Below, piece by piece: positions 1-9,301 of a stretch of DNA of 64,000 nucleotides. The DNA is from Thiodiazotropha sp040791665 (GTDB taxonomy: Bacteria > Pseudomonadota > Gammaproteobacteria > Chromatiales > Chromatiaceae). Location: positions 124,001 through 188,000 of the forward strand of contig JBFNNX010000037.1 of NCBI GenBank assembly GCA_040791665.1. Direction: 5' to 3'. Positions within the stretch are counted from its first letter, which is position 1. The number at the start of each line of letters is the position of its first letter. A program made the translations under genes and the position numbers. The notes beneath the pieces are model-generated. The model was given only the letters and a program-made list of their open reading frames with translations. It did no database searches and was not told where the DNA came from.

Positions 1-128
1 ATCAGATTGCGGCACTGAGCATGTATCATTGCCGGCCGGTTTTTCTCGAACGTCTGCCGGATGGATCCTGGCAGCATCTGACCGGAGAGTGGAAGATCCG
101 CTCGAAAGGAGAGTCATTTGACGACTAA
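1..128 (+). CDS. C-terminal end of an unrecognised protein (partial)
   Basis: An open frame runs in from the left edge (reading from base 3) and ends at a TAA at 126-128. It encodes about 41 residues ending in KGESFDD, with a protein-like composition (two Trp, mixed charge). It overlaps the TTG start of the next gene by 11 bases, as in a translationally coupled operon. The family cannot be told from so short a piece. Confidence 0.5.
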   Translation, partial: QIAALSMYHCRPVFLERLPDGSWQHLTGEWKIRSKGESFDD

Positions 129-1464
129 GAGCCAAAACAACAATAAGCGTCACAGCAGATATCTGCCGGAATACAAGGGTCTGAAATGGCTTGATATCGA
201 ACTGCCGACAGAGAGTCAGCCGTGGCTCTTGGGCAGACAGCGTTCGGTGGTCAAAGAGAGGGGGCAGCGCAGTTCCACGGAGGGGTTGTTGAGAGAAGTG
301 GTGAAACGGGGCAAGTGGCAGTGGCCAAAACGAAAGCTCTATTTCTTCGCCGACCTCCATGCAGACGCGGATGCCTTTATCGCCTCGCTGGTGGCATCGG
401 GCGGGGTGAAAAAGACAGGGAGTAAACAGCATGCATTGAAGCTTACATCCCACGGCAAAGATGCCATTTTCGTCATTGGCGGGGACTGTTTCGACAAGGG
501 GCCGAGCAATCTTAAACTGTTGCGGGCGATACGACAGCTCACACGGCTGGGCGCGAAAGTTGTACTCCTGGCGGGCAATCACGATCTGCGTGTCAAATTG
601 GGTATAGCGTCTGTGGGTATGGATCCCGATCCCCGACACGATCACTTCTTTATCCGTATGGGCAGCAAGGTCATACCCATGTTGCGTGAAATCGTCGATG
701 AGTATCTCCAGGATAAGAATGCGTTGCGGGGCGTGCCGCCCACCCGTACCTGCCGTCGCATACTCTACCCGCCGAAGCGCTGGTTCAGGGAGTTTCCCAA
801 AATGGCGAGCTGGGTCATGCCGGATAAGCGGATGGCCAGGGAGCTGAAGCGTCTTAAGGAGAAGATTGAGGATTTCGAATCGGATTGCGATGCTGTGGGT
901 CTCTCATTGCGTCATGTCTACGCTGCAGCGATGAAATGGCAGCAGCTGTTTCTCAAGCCCGACGGTGAATTCAACTGGTTCTTCAAACAGATGAAGCTTG
1001 TCTATCGCCAAGGCTCATTTCTTTTTGTCCATGCAGGTGTAGATGACAGGATGGCGAAACTTATCGAGCGTAAAGGCATCAAGTACATCAACAAGGAGTT
1101 CAGGGAGAGTGTCGAAGATGAGATTTTTGAATTTTACTACGGTCCGATGGCCAATCTGATTCGTACAAAATACCGGGATGTGGATATGCCGTTGACACGC
1201 AAGGGGGTCGACTTGATGCACGAAGCGGGTATCCACACGATTGTTCATGGCCATGCCAACCGCCACTACGGACAGCGTATCATGTTGCGTAAGGGCATGA
1301 TCCATTTCGAGTGCGATGCCACAATCGATCGCTATACTCGAAGGAAGGAGGGGCTTAAAGGAAAGGGTGCCGCAGTGACCATCTTCCATCCGAAGCAGCT
1401 AGTCATGGGAGTCAGTACCGACTATCCCCATATCAAGGTGTTCGATCAGAAGTCATTCTTATAG
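118..1464 (+). CDS. Calcineurin-like metallophosphoesterase
   Basis: 448 residues with the metallophosphoesterase signature: a DLH motif at about residues 79-81, GGDCFDKG at 121-128, GNHD at 153-156, then FVHAG and a late HGHANRH that supply the remaining metal ligands. The family binds two metal ions and hydrolyses phosphoesters; the substrate cannot be read from sequence. An insertion of about 150 residues, rich in Lys and Arg, separates GNHD from the HAG motif, which is longer than in small diadenosine-tetraphosphatase-like members. The TTG start at 118 is chosen because AAGGAGAG lies just upstream; no ATG lies closer. No signal peptide, so cytoplasmic. Confidence 0.8.
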   Translation: MTTKSQNNNKRHSRYLPEYKGLKWLDIELPTESQPWLLGRQRSVVKERGQRSSTEGLLREVVKRGKWQWPKRKLYFFADLHADADAFIASLVASGGVKKTGSKQHALKLTSHGKDAIFVIGGDCFDKGPSNLKLLRAIRQLTRLGAKVVLLAGNHDLRVKLGIASVGMDPDPRHDHFFIRMGSKVIPMLREIVDEYLQDKNALRGVPPTRTCRRILYPPKRWFREFPKMASWVMPDKRMARELKRLKEKIEDFESDCDAVGLSLRHVYAAAMKWQQLFLKPDGEFNWFFKQMKLVYRQGSFLFVHAGVDDRMAKLIERKGIKYINKEFRESVEDEIFEFYYGPMANLIRTKYRDVDMPLTRKGVDLMHEAGIHTIVHGHANRHYGQRIMLRKGMIHFECDATIDRYTRRKEGLKGKGAAVTIFHPKQLVMGVSTDYPHIKVFDQKSFL

Positions 1465-1514
1465 GGAATCTCTTATCGTTCCTTGGTTAATCGATGTAGA
1501 GCGGGAAAATAAAC

Positions 1515-1790
1515 ATGAGACAGGGCAAGAAAAATTTCCGTCACGAATCATTGCAGGACAAAGATTCGATTCAGGCACTCTTAAAGGCGATCTCTCAAGG
1601 TATCGCCAAAGGTAAGTTGACCCTCAGCGATGAGGATGATGAGATGGTTATGCAACCAGGAGGACTGCTGCAGTTGAAAGTCGCAGCCACTCAGGATGAG
1701 GAGCGGCATCGCATCAATCTGCGCATCACCTGGCAGGTCGAGGCGGATAGACCGAAGAAAAGTAAGCACTTAAAGGTGAAGTTAAAATAG
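1515..1790 (+). CDS. Amphi-Trp domain-containing protein
   Basis: 91 residues. The pattern fits the small amphi-Trp family: an N-terminal FRHESLQD segment, a helix ending in KGKLTLSDEDDEMVM, then alternating strands and a conserved ITW near the C terminus. The function of this family is not known. The C-terminal tail is strongly basic (KKSKHLKVKLK). The stop codon abuts the start of pncC with no spacer, so the two are probably co-translated. Confidence 0.75.
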   Translation: MRQGKKNFRHESLQDKDSIQALLKAISQGIAKGKLTLSDEDDEMVMQPGGLLQLKVAATQDEERHRINLRITWQVEADRPKKSKHLKVKLK

Positions 1791-2324
1791 ATGGCTGTCG
1801 TCTCGGCTCAGAATATTGAAGAGTTAACCGCGAAATGTGCCGGCCATCTTCGTCAACGCGGTTTTCGTCTGGTTGTCGCCGAGTCCTGTACCGGCGGATG
1901 GCTGGCCAAGATATTGACCGACCTGCCGGGGAGCAGCGATTGGTTCGACCGTGGATTTGTTACCTACAGCAACCGGGCGAAGCAGACGATGCTCGGTGTC
2001 TCTTCCATCACCCTGGAGCAAGCCGGCGCTGTGAGCGAAGCGTGTGTCTTGGAGATGACAGTAGGGGCGTTACGTGAAAGCGGTGGTGACGTTGCGGTGG
2101 CGATCAGCGGAATTGCCGGGCCCGGAGGGGGCAGCACGGAAAAGCCGGTGGGAACCGTCTGCTTCGCCTGGCAGCTCAAGGGAAGCGAGGGGGTAACCCG
2201 GCGATACCGTTTCGATGGTGATCGCAACCAGGTGCGTTGGCAGGCGGTTGTCTGCGCCCTACAACAGCTCGAGTCTTTACTGAGTGATTATCCTGTCTCC
2301 ATTTTATCAACCGATGATCGGTGA
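1791..2324 (+). CDS. pncC: Nicotinamide-nucleotide amidohydrolase (CinA C-terminal family)
   Basis: 177 residues with the single CinA C-terminal domain: VVAESCTGGWL near the N terminus, a VTYSN segment, VSEACVLEM, and the glycine-rich SGIAGPGGGS followed by KPVGTVCFAW. Family members deamidate nicotinamide mononucleotide to nicotinate mononucleotide in pyridine nucleotide recycling. In many gammaproteobacteria the gene stands before recA. Here it is followed by thpR, and no recA lies in the window. The start is immediately after the amphi-Trp gene. Confidence 0.9.
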   Translation: MAVVSAQNIEELTAKCAGHLRQRGFRLVVAESCTGGWLAKILTDLPGSSDWFDRGFVTYSNRAKQTMLGVSSITLEQAGAVSEACVLEMTVGALRESGGDVAVAISGIAGPGGGSTEKPVGTVCFAWQLKGSEGVTRRYRFDGDRNQVRWQAVVCALQQLESLLSDYPVSILSTDDR

Positions 2325-2423
2325 CTGACATGAAACCCGCCAATGTCGGCTATTGTAATAGTTGATGTTGAGTTACGGATCATAGATTCGATAGCTGACT
2401 ATGATAGTTAACCAGGCTGATGA

Positions 2424-2945
2424 ATGAGTGAGCAACGTTATTTTTTTGCCCTGTGGCCTGACAAGGCGGTACGTGACCGGCTCAGCGCATTGGCGCGTGT
2501 ATCAAACCCGGGAGAAGGGCGCCGTCATGTTGCTGAGGATCTGCACATGACTCTGGTCTTTCTCGGTCAGGTAGCCCCGACTCAAAGGCACTGTATCGAA
2601 GATATTGCCGATGACATCCGTGGAGTGCCCTTTGAGTTGTCCATTGATCATACCGGCTACTGGTCGAGACCCAGGATATTCTGGGCCTCACCCGGGGATA
2701 CCCCTTCGCCGTTGGCGCAGCTGGTCGCTGATTTAAAACACGGTTTGCGAGGCTGTGGATTCGAACCCGAGCGCCGCACCTACAAGCCCCACGTCACTCT
2801 CTACAGAAAGGCGCGACGGGCCGTATCGGCTAATTTGGCGCCCCCCATCCCCTGGCGGGTAAAAGAGTTTGTGCTGGCTTCCTCGGCAAATCCGGGTTCA
2901 TCCGAGACACGCTATCAGGTGTTGCAGCGCTGGTCATTGGAGTAG
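2424..2945 (+). CDS. thpR: RNA 2',3'-cyclic phosphodiesterase (LigT/ThpR)
   Basis: 173 residues of the 2H phosphoesterase superfamily. The N terminus RYFFALWPD is typical. The two catalytic H-x-T-x motifs are HMTL at about residue 41 and HVTL at about residue 124, about 80 residues apart as expected. The enzyme opens 2',3'-cyclic phosphates on RNA and can ligate tRNA halves in vitro. It lies 99 bases behind pncC on the same strand and may have its own promoter. Confidence 0.9.
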   Translation: MSEQRYFFALWPDKAVRDRLSALARVSNPGEGRRHVAEDLHMTLVFLGQVAPTQRHCIEDIADDIRGVPFELSIDHTGYWSRPRIFWASPGDTPSPLAQLVADLKHGLRGCGFEPERRTYKPHVTLYRKARRAVSANLAPPIPWRVKEFVLASSANPGSSETRYQVLQRWSLE

Positions 2946-3018
2946 ACTTGGGCAAGCCGCATCCTGTATCACTGTTTTCCTGTGCCCACGCGGCAGTGTG
3001 TGAATGTGATAACGAACA

Positions 3019-4122
3019 TCAATAGGTCTTGCTGATAATCAGACCACTCCAGATAGGATCATCCCTACCGCTATTCTTGATCTCATTGTTCTGTTTGCGC
3101 ATTACAAAGCTGATACCCATTCCGTTGCTGAAAGTCTTGGTAACACCCAGCCAACCATTCAGAATCACGGATTCCAATTCGTCCCGATCGAATGTTACGG
3201 CACTGTCGCGAAATTGACCTTGCAGGATAGCGTTATAGAAGCGGTACTTCAGATTCAATCCACCCCAGATAAAGAGTTCAGGCTGATTGGAACCACGATC
3301 AGTAGTTTGTCCGAATGTCTGTCCAAAGCTGATGTATTCGGATTGATGAGGAGTAAAACTCCACCAGGGCGCTTTGAGTTTCCCCAGCCGAAAACTGATT
3401 GCGCTGTTGACGTCCGTCGTATAACCAATGCCGGCTTCAAGCCCGGCTCTGACATCATATGAAAGGGTTCCCTGACGACTCAATAGCATCTTCTGAACGG
3501 AGAATGAGTATTTGGCCGTCAACTCACCGCCGTCGGAGATCTGATTGCTCCATCCCCGGGGTTGGTCGGAGTCGGTCAGGTTGTGCATCGCCTTTTGCAC
3601 TTCCTCACCTACATCCGTGCCTAGTACACCCAGCAGCAGAGTCGACTGAAAAAGCAAACCGCGTGAGGGGTAGACACGACTCTGGCTGTTGGAAATAAAC
3701 AGCATGTTGGCATAGGGGTGATCGTTCTCAATGGGATCTGATTCAGCGATATCATCCGGCGTAAAAATGGTTAGGCCGAATTCAATGGCATGCCTGTGGA
3801 TGCCATTGTCCCCTGCCTGTAGTTTGTCGAAGCCACTGACTCGATCCATCCCATCCAGCCAGTAGTCGAGAGAAAACGGGTAATCGGTTGCACGCTTACC
3901 GGTTAAAGTGAGTGCCAGGCCACCTGTATAGTTGCGATCCTTTTCGTCATTGAAAGAGACGTCATTGTCGAAATAGAACTGCCAGCCGGTGTCATATGGC
4001 TCATCTTGAGCAAGCATTTTCTCGGTACTTCCCGCGTTTTGTGTGCCTGATAGAGACAGCGTCAGGAGAATACCCTGCAAGAACAGGGTGAAATGCGATC
4101 TATATGGATTGGTGTTTGACAT
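3019..4122 (-). CDS. LpxR-like outer-membrane lipid A deacylase (DUF2219)
   Basis: 367 residues with a hydrophobic N-terminal segment (FLQGILLTLSLSG) read as a signal peptide. The mature start FYFDNDVSFNDEKDRNYTGG carries the Asn-Asp and Tyr-Thr-Gly pattern of LpxR, a 12-stranded outer-membrane barrel that removes the 3'-linked acyloxyacyl chain from lipid A. Downstream RHAIEFG and HPYANMLF fit the catalytic His region and the family's PYAG-like motif. The protein ends in alternating strands with a terminal aromatic (SKTY), as outer-membrane barrels do. It is transcribed away from pncC-thpR, 246 bases behind the ABC exporter on the same strand. Confidence 0.8.
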   Translation of the reverse strand: MSNTNPYRSHFTLFLQGILLTLSLSGTQNAGSTEKMLAQDEPYDTGWQFYFDNDVSFNDEKDRNYTGGLALTLTGKRATDYPFSLDYWLDGMDRVSGFDKLQAGDNGIHRHAIEFGLTIFTPDDIAESDPIENDHPYANMLFISNSQSRVYPSRGLLFQSTLLLGVLGTDVGEEVQKAMHNLTDSDQPRGWSNQISDGGELTAKYSFSVQKMLLSRQGTLSYDVRAGLEAGIGYTTDVNSAISFRLGKLKAPWWSFTPHQSEYISFGQTFGQTTDRGSNQPELFIWGGLNLKYRFYNAILQGQFRDSAVTFDRDELESVILNGWLGVTKTFSNGMGISFVMRKQNNEIKNSGRDDPIWSGLIISKTY

Positions 4123-4368
4123 AGAGATTAGTGAGTATCCCTGATTCCTTTCGTTTCCAATTATCTGTCAGTGCATTTTATAGAAGAGGGTGAGTGGGCG
4201 AATGATGTAAATAAACCTGTTATTCAACAGTACGTAATATGCCCATATAAGGTTTCATATACCAGTTCCCTGGTACTGAATGATTACCGCTGAAAAGGTA
4301 TTCGTTGCGACATCGATGGTCGGTGCTGGGAGTGTAGATATCCATGATGGCAACGAACTCGAGTGTTT

Positions 4369-6198
4369 CTAGCTGTGTTGTTCCTGCCGCCCGTACAGAG
4401 TGGTGTAAAGGCCGTTGTTTTCCAACAGCTCTTCATGACGACCCTCTTCAACCACATGTCCATCTTCAAACACCAGCACCCGGTCAGCCTGTTTTACAGC
4501 GCTCAGTCTGTGGGCGATTATTATTGTGGTTCGCCCTTTGAGAAAGCCCTGCAGGGCGGTATGTAGGTCGCCTTCCGTTGTGGTATCGAGGGCGGAGGTG
4601 GCTTCATCGAGAATCACCACCTTGGGGTCGGTCAATACCATGCGGGCAATGGCAAGCCGTTGGCGCTGTCCGCCGGAGAGACGGACACCGAATCGACCGA
4701 TCAGCGTCCCCAGGCCCTGCTCCATGTTTTGCACGGTCTCTTTCAACTGCGCAATCTCAAGGGCCTGCCATAATTTCCCATCATCAATCTCGCGTCCAAG
4801 TGTGAGATTGATCCTGACACTGTCATTGAGCAGGGCCGGGTGCTGCAGAACAGTGGCGACATGGTCCCGCACCACATCCATACCGATCTCGTCTACAGCG
4901 ATGTCGTCAAACAGAATCCGACCGGACTTGACGGGATAGAGACCCAGTATGATTTGTACCAAAGTGGTTTTCCCTCCACCGCTGGCTCCGACGAAAGCAA
5001 CCTTTTCACCGGCTTTGACTTCCAGATTGACACCGTTTAATACAGACGAACCATCGCCATAGGCAAAGTGAATATCCTCAAGACGGAGACCGACAGTAGG
5101 TTTCCCGAGAAAGGGATTGTGCTTATGCGGATAGGTCGGTTCAAGGTCGACCCTCAACATCTCATTTATGCGCGCAAGCGCTGCCTGTGCGCCATTATAG
5201 GCATACTGGATATTCAACACTTCCTGCACCGGCCCCATCATGAACCAGAGATAGGCGTAGACGCCTAACATTTCTCCAATCGTCAAATCCGACCAGAGCA
5301 CCATGAACATACTGACCGCGCGAAAGATATCAAAACCGAAGAGGAAGATCATGAAAGAGAGGCGATTGGCCGCATCGCTCTTCCAGGTGAATGCCGCGGA
5401 GTGATGGCGGATATGGTCGGCCTTGTCGATGATGCGTCGGATATAGTGCCGCTCCCGGTTACTGGCGCGAATCTGTTGAATGGCATCCAGGGTTTCCTCG
5501 AGAGATTCCTGGAACAGTTGGAAGGCTGAGTTCTCCCTCTTTTTGAGCTGCTTGACTTTGCGCCCGAAAATGGTAGTGAAGTAGATCACCAAGGGATTGA
5601 GAAAAAGGATGAACAATGCCAGTGCCCAGTTGATCCAAAGCAATACGATTGCAGTCCCGATGATACTCAACGCAGCCACAAGAAACTTGCTGGTAGTGAC
5701 GCTGACGAAGCTGTCCACGGCTTCCAGGTCGGTAACGAGATGGGAGGCAACGGTGCCGCTGCCCATGGTCTCGTAAGCGGACATGGAGATACATTCAAGT
5801 CTGAGCAGCAAATCCCGCCGGATATGAAAAATGACATCCTTGGCGATCCTTGTGAATTGCCAGGTTTGCCATACACCGAAGATGAGAGCGAGAAGGCGCA
5901 GAATAAGGGTGAGAACAAGAACCGCAAGAATGTAGAGCACGGGACCGTGCCAGGCCTGTGGAAAAAGGGCATTCATGGCGGCAATCGCCTTCCCGGGTTG
6001 ATCGAGCAATACTTCGTCCACCAACAACGGAATCAACAGGGGGACGGGGACTGCGGCTATGGCGCCAAGCACTGCAATCACATTGGCGGCAACCAGCTCA
6101 CGCCTGTGACGCAAAACCATTTGGATCAACTCATTCCAGCGATACTCCCCCTCGCGTAAGCCGGATTTGGACAGTGGGTATGAGACATCGCTACTCAT
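4369..6198 (-). CDS. ABC exporter, fused membrane and ATPase domains
   Basis: 609 residues. About residues 35-330 form a six-helix exporter membrane domain (ANVIAVLGAIAAVPVPLLIPLLV is the first helix). The C-terminal ATPase domain has Walker A GASGGGKTT, the signature LSGGQRQRLAIAR, Walker B VVILDEATSALD and the H-loop IIIAHRLS. This is a half-transporter of the MsbA-like type that would act as a dimer in the inner membrane. The substrate is unknown; lipid A, lipid or peptide export are all possible. Its start overlaps the end of the small secreted-protein gene by 8 bases, so the two form one operon. Confidence 0.88.
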   Translation of the reverse strand: MSSDVSYPLSKSGLREGEYRWNELIQMVLRHRRELVAANVIAVLGAIAAVPVPLLIPLLVDEVLLDQPGKAIAAMNALFPQAWHGPVLYILAVLVLTLILRLLALIFGVWQTWQFTRIAKDVIFHIRRDLLLRLECISMSAYETMGSGTVASHLVTDLEAVDSFVSVTTSKFLVAALSIIGTAIVLLWINWALALFILFLNPLVIYFTTIFGRKVKQLKKRENSAFQLFQESLEETLDAIQQIRASNRERHYIRRIIDKADHIRHHSAAFTWKSDAANRLSFMIFLFGFDIFRAVSMFMVLWSDLTIGEMLGVYAYLWFMMGPVQEVLNIQYAYNGAQAALARINEMLRVDLEPTYPHKHNPFLGKPTVGLRLEDIHFAYGDGSSVLNGVNLEVKAGEKVAFVGASGGGKTTLVQIILGLYPVKSGRILFDDIAVDEIGMDVVRDHVATVLQHPALLNDSVRINLTLGREIDDGKLWQALEIAQLKETVQNMEQGLGTLIGRFGVRLSGGQRQRLAIARMVLTDPKVVILDEATSALDTTTEGDLHTALQGFLKGRTTIIIAHRLSAVKQADRVLVFEDGHVVEEGRHEELLENNGLYTTLYGRQEQHS

Positions 6199-6565
6199 GA
6201 CAACGAAGGTTGGCCTTCATTCGCCGCAGACCCTCAATGCGGCTCTGGGTGTGGTGAAGACGATCGTTCTCTTGATAATCTGCGAGAGCGGAATAGCCCA
6301 GATAGCTCAGTGCGCCTGGCACCCAAAGGGAACCGATCCAGATGGATGCCCCGGTATAAGGATCCTCATAGAATCCCGGTTTGGCGCTGTAGGATCGACT
6401 CTCGAGTTGTGACAACCGCTCTTCCAGCTGCCTGCAGTCGAGTTGTCCGTCCCCATCCTCATAGAGAGGTTCAACCGGTCTCGGATAGGCTCTAGGCTCA
6501 TCGTCCGATATGGCGGGTATTGAAACCAGCAACAGTAGCAGGGTGTATCGTTGCAGTTGCATCAT
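6191..6565 (-). CDS. Small secreted or membrane-associated protein, unknown
   Basis: 124 residues. The N terminus is a clear signal peptide (LQRYTLLLLLVSIPAIS, cleavage before DDEP). The mature part is acidic, has two Cys (near residues 45 and 121) that could form a disulfide, a predicted helix around CRQLEERLSQLESRS and a hydrophobic patch ASIWIGSLWVPGALSYLG that may contact the membrane. I do not recognise the family. It overlaps the start of the ABC exporter by 8 bases, so a role as an accessory of that exporter is plausible but inferred. Two adjacent ATGs at 6565 and 6562 could both serve as start. Confidence 0.65.
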   Translation of the reverse strand: MMQLQRYTLLLLLVSIPAISDDEPRAYPRPVEPLYEDGDGQLDCRQLEERLSQLESRSYSAKPGFYEDPYTGASIWIGSLWVPGALSYLGYSALADYQENDRLHHTQSRIEGLRRMKANLRCHE

Positions 6566-6622
6566 TATACGGCTCCCTAATTCCTCGGCGAGTCATGTCA
6601 GCGACCCGGAAAGGGGAATACT

Positions 6623-9085
6623 TCAGAGTACGGACTCGTTGAAATCGTAGATCAGATTGCTTTCCGGCCGCTGTACGAAATTCCCCTGAACGTAATCGGT
6701 ACCACTGCTCCACAAAATGGCGATGCTGCGTGGGTCCTCTACTTGCGGGGCTATGACTTTGATACCTTTTTCATGGGCAAGTTCGATAAGCTGTTTGAGT
6801 CCCTGCTCGGGATCCTGCAGTAGGTTGAAATCGAGCTTTATATATTGAATTGGCAGGTGTTCGATAACTCGTTCGGTTTCCGCTGTAAGGGTGGCACGGG
6901 TCAGCAGGGATGAGATACCGATCTTAGCCAGGACATCGAAACAGATTTTTGCGGATTTAAGCTTTTTGGCCACATCGTTGATATTGAACTCGAATGTCAG
7001 TGATCCTTTTAGTATCTGGCCATGGCGGTGTTTCTCACGCAGCCAGGTGAGACGCTCCATATTTTCCAGCAGATCGGTGGATTGGGAGACGAACAGATGG
7101 AGATCGCTCCCCTGGAGTTTATGTTCATTGATGACATAAATCGCCCGTCGTGCAGTCCATTGATCGACCTTGCTGATCAATCCCAACTTCTCGGCCATGG
7201 GGATGAACTCTGCGGCACGATGCAGCTTGCCATCGGGCTCCTGAAGTCGAAGCAGAGTCTGGTAGTGGGCCTGTGTACTGCCCTGCAGGGCCACGATCGG
7301 CTGGAAATAGATGTCGAAATAGTCGTTATCGATGGCGTTTTCGATCAATGTGCCCATATCCACCGCAGCACCTTCGCCAGCCTGAGCCTGGGGAGCCTTC
7401 TTCCGTTCAACGAATTTGATTTGATTGCCGCCTGCTTCACGGGCATGGCGACTGGCAATCTGGGCATGGGCGATAATAGAGCGAGAATCGTGGTTATTTG
7501 TCTCAACCGGGTAGATGCCGACGCTCAGCGTGACCCCGACAGTGGTATTCTCAACCTCGATAATCTGCTTGGATACCGACTGACACAGGGTTTCACCAAG
7601 AGACTGCAACTCCTCCTTGGATGGACGCAAGGCAAGCAGACTCAGGCTGTTGTCACCAAAACGGGTCAGTATATCCTGGCTCTGCAGGTGCTGTTTAAGA
7701 TGATCTGCAACCATCGCGAGTACCGCATCGAGGCCGCCGATACCCACCGATTTGATAAGGTCTTCCGGATTGTCTATCTGCAGAAAGAAGATCCCCGTGA
7801 TTTCATCGATTGGAGACTCCGATAGCAACAGGGCGTCGAGACGTTCAAGCAGATAGTTGCGGGAGTGAAGACCGGTCTCTTTTTCACCCCGGGTATGTCC
7901 GTGCAGACGGTGACTGAGTTGGCGTGCACGCCGGATGCGGTTGGTGACAGTGGTAATGAGATGCTTCGGCGCAATCGGTTTGGAAAGAAAGTCTTCTCCG
8001 CCAAAACTGAGTGCACTCAACTGCTTGTCAAGATCCTGCTCACCGGAGAGAAAGACGATCGGCACGTCGAGAAATTCATTGTCTTCCCTGATGACGGTTG
8101 TCAGTTCCGTACCGCTGGCTTCCGGCATATAGAGATCCATCAGGATCAAGTCCGGCTTGAATTCCTGCAGTATCTCCATGACTTGCAGCGGATCTGTCAC
8201 ACACCGGCAATCGAAATTGGCCTTGCTCAAAATGGCGTCGGCAAAATCGGCCTGTGCCGGGTCGTCCTCGACGATCAGGACACGATAGGCGGTGTGCGAA
8301 TGCGTGGAAGAGAGATCACGGATGCGCTTCGCCGCCAGGTAGGGATCGACCGGTTTCACCCAATAGGCACTGGCATCCACGCGCATGGCGGAGAGGCGGG
8401 TTTTAAGGTCCGAGTTGTCCGCGATGAAGGCTACGGGCATACCCGGGAGTCCATTGTTTTTGTTCCACAGCCCAGCCTTTTTCGATTCTGGGAAGAGTTT
8501 GCCCAGCAAATCCACATGGCTGATCAGTATGCTGGAATCATCCGGATTGATCTCGTAGTAATGTACGATCTCTTCCACATCGGTAAGATACTCGATGTTG
8601 AATTGGTTGGCCTGCAGGTGTCGGGTCAGATTGGCCGCCAGCGCTTCATCGATACCGAGAATAAAGACCTTCTGATCGGCAGAGAACTCCGATTCCTCCT
8701 TGTCGGTCTCCGCAGGTTTGCTGGCGAGTAGTTCCGCCTGTTGATTGCAGGCCTGAATCGCAGCGTCCTTGAAGGCGTGAACCAAGCCGTCCAGTGCAAC
8801 CACATCGTCATGTTGCGGTTTCAGGCCGGTACCGTGATAGTCGCCGAGATGGGAAATCAGAGATCTCCCGCTCTGTGCAATTTGCGGTACGCCGAATTTC
8901 GTTCCTGATTCATTCAGCGTTGTGATTCGTTCGATAAGCGTATCCAGGTGGTTGCCTTTCCAGTCGCTATGGACCAACTGATGCCAATTCTCCAGAATCG
9001 CGGAGACTCTACCGGGGACTTGATTCAGAAATGTCTGCACCAGGTCGGGTTTTGCAATATGTTTGACAGGTTTGTCGTTACTCAT
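6623..9085 (-). CDS. Response-regulator protein with two REC, GGDEF and EAL domains, catalytically degenerate
   Basis: 820 residues. About 1-125 is helical and Hpt-like but lacks a recognisable phosphorylatable His motif. About 145-265 is a degenerate receiver. About 268-390 is a canonical receiver with the acidic pair VEDD, the acceptor Asp in LILMDLYMP and Lys in FLSKP. About 400-560 is a GGDEF domain whose signature reads RFGDNSLSL, so cyclase activity is not expected. About 575-820 is an EAL domain whose signature reads TLL and which lacks the usual DDFG. The protein therefore looks like a c-di-GMP receptor or scaffold of FimX type, not an enzyme. It stands alone, with a 216-base gap upstream. 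Confidence 0.85.
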   Translation of the reverse strand: MSNDKPVKHIAKPDLVQTFLNQVPGRVSAILENWHQLVHSDWKGNHLDTLIERITTLNESGTKFGVPQIAQSGRSLISHLGDYHGTGLKPQHDDVVALDGLVHAFKDAAIQACNQQAELLASKPAETDKEESEFSADQKVFILGIDEALAANLTRHLQANQFNIEYLTDVEEIVHYYEINPDDSSILISHVDLLGKLFPESKKAGLWNKNNGLPGMPVAFIADNSDLKTRLSAMRVDASAYWVKPVDPYLAAKRIRDLSSTHSHTAYRVLIVEDDPAQADFADAILSKANFDCRCVTDPLQVMEILQEFKPDLILMDLYMPEASGTELTTVIREDNEFLDVPIVFLSGEQDLDKQLSALSFGGEDFLSKPIAPKHLITTVTNRIRRARQLSHRLHGHTRGEKETGLHSRNYLLERLDALLLSESPIDEITGIFFLQIDNPEDLIKSVGIGGLDAVLAMVADHLKQHLQSQDILTRFGDNSLSLLALRPSKEELQSLGETLCQSVSKQIIEVENTTVGVTLSVGIYPVETNNHDSRSIIAHAQIASRHAREAGGNQIKFVERKKAPQAQAGEGAAVDMGTLIENAIDNDYFDIYFQPIVALQGSTQAHYQTLLRLQEPDGKLHRAAEFIPMAEKLGLISKVDQWTARRAIYVINEHKLQGSDLHLFVSQSTDLLENMERLTWLREKHRHGQILKGSLTFEFNINDVAKKLKSAKICFDVLAKIGISSLLTRATLTAETERVIEHLPIQYIKLDFNLLQDPEQGLKQLIELAHEKGIKVIAPQVEDPRSIAILWSSGTDYVQGNFVQRPESNLIYDFNESVL

Positions 9086-9301
9086 TAGGGGTTTGGCTTT
9101 ATTTTTTTACCTTTACAGCGCATATGCACGAGACGCCGTGACAGCGAGTCAATGCATGACATCTGCTTCAGCTTCTAACTACTTGTCCGGTCAAGGAATG
9201 ATAGCGGTTTGTGAAGCTGACAGGAAGCACTCTTTGAAGAAATGGCTAGATACAACACAGATCCGTATGTCCGGAGAAATGAGGACCGGCTGACCGCTCT
9301 T

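Noticed and set aside
7022..8731. Plus-strand open frames of 267 and 288 codons
   Set aside because: Both are antisense to the REC-REC-GGDEF-EAL gene and show no known domain.
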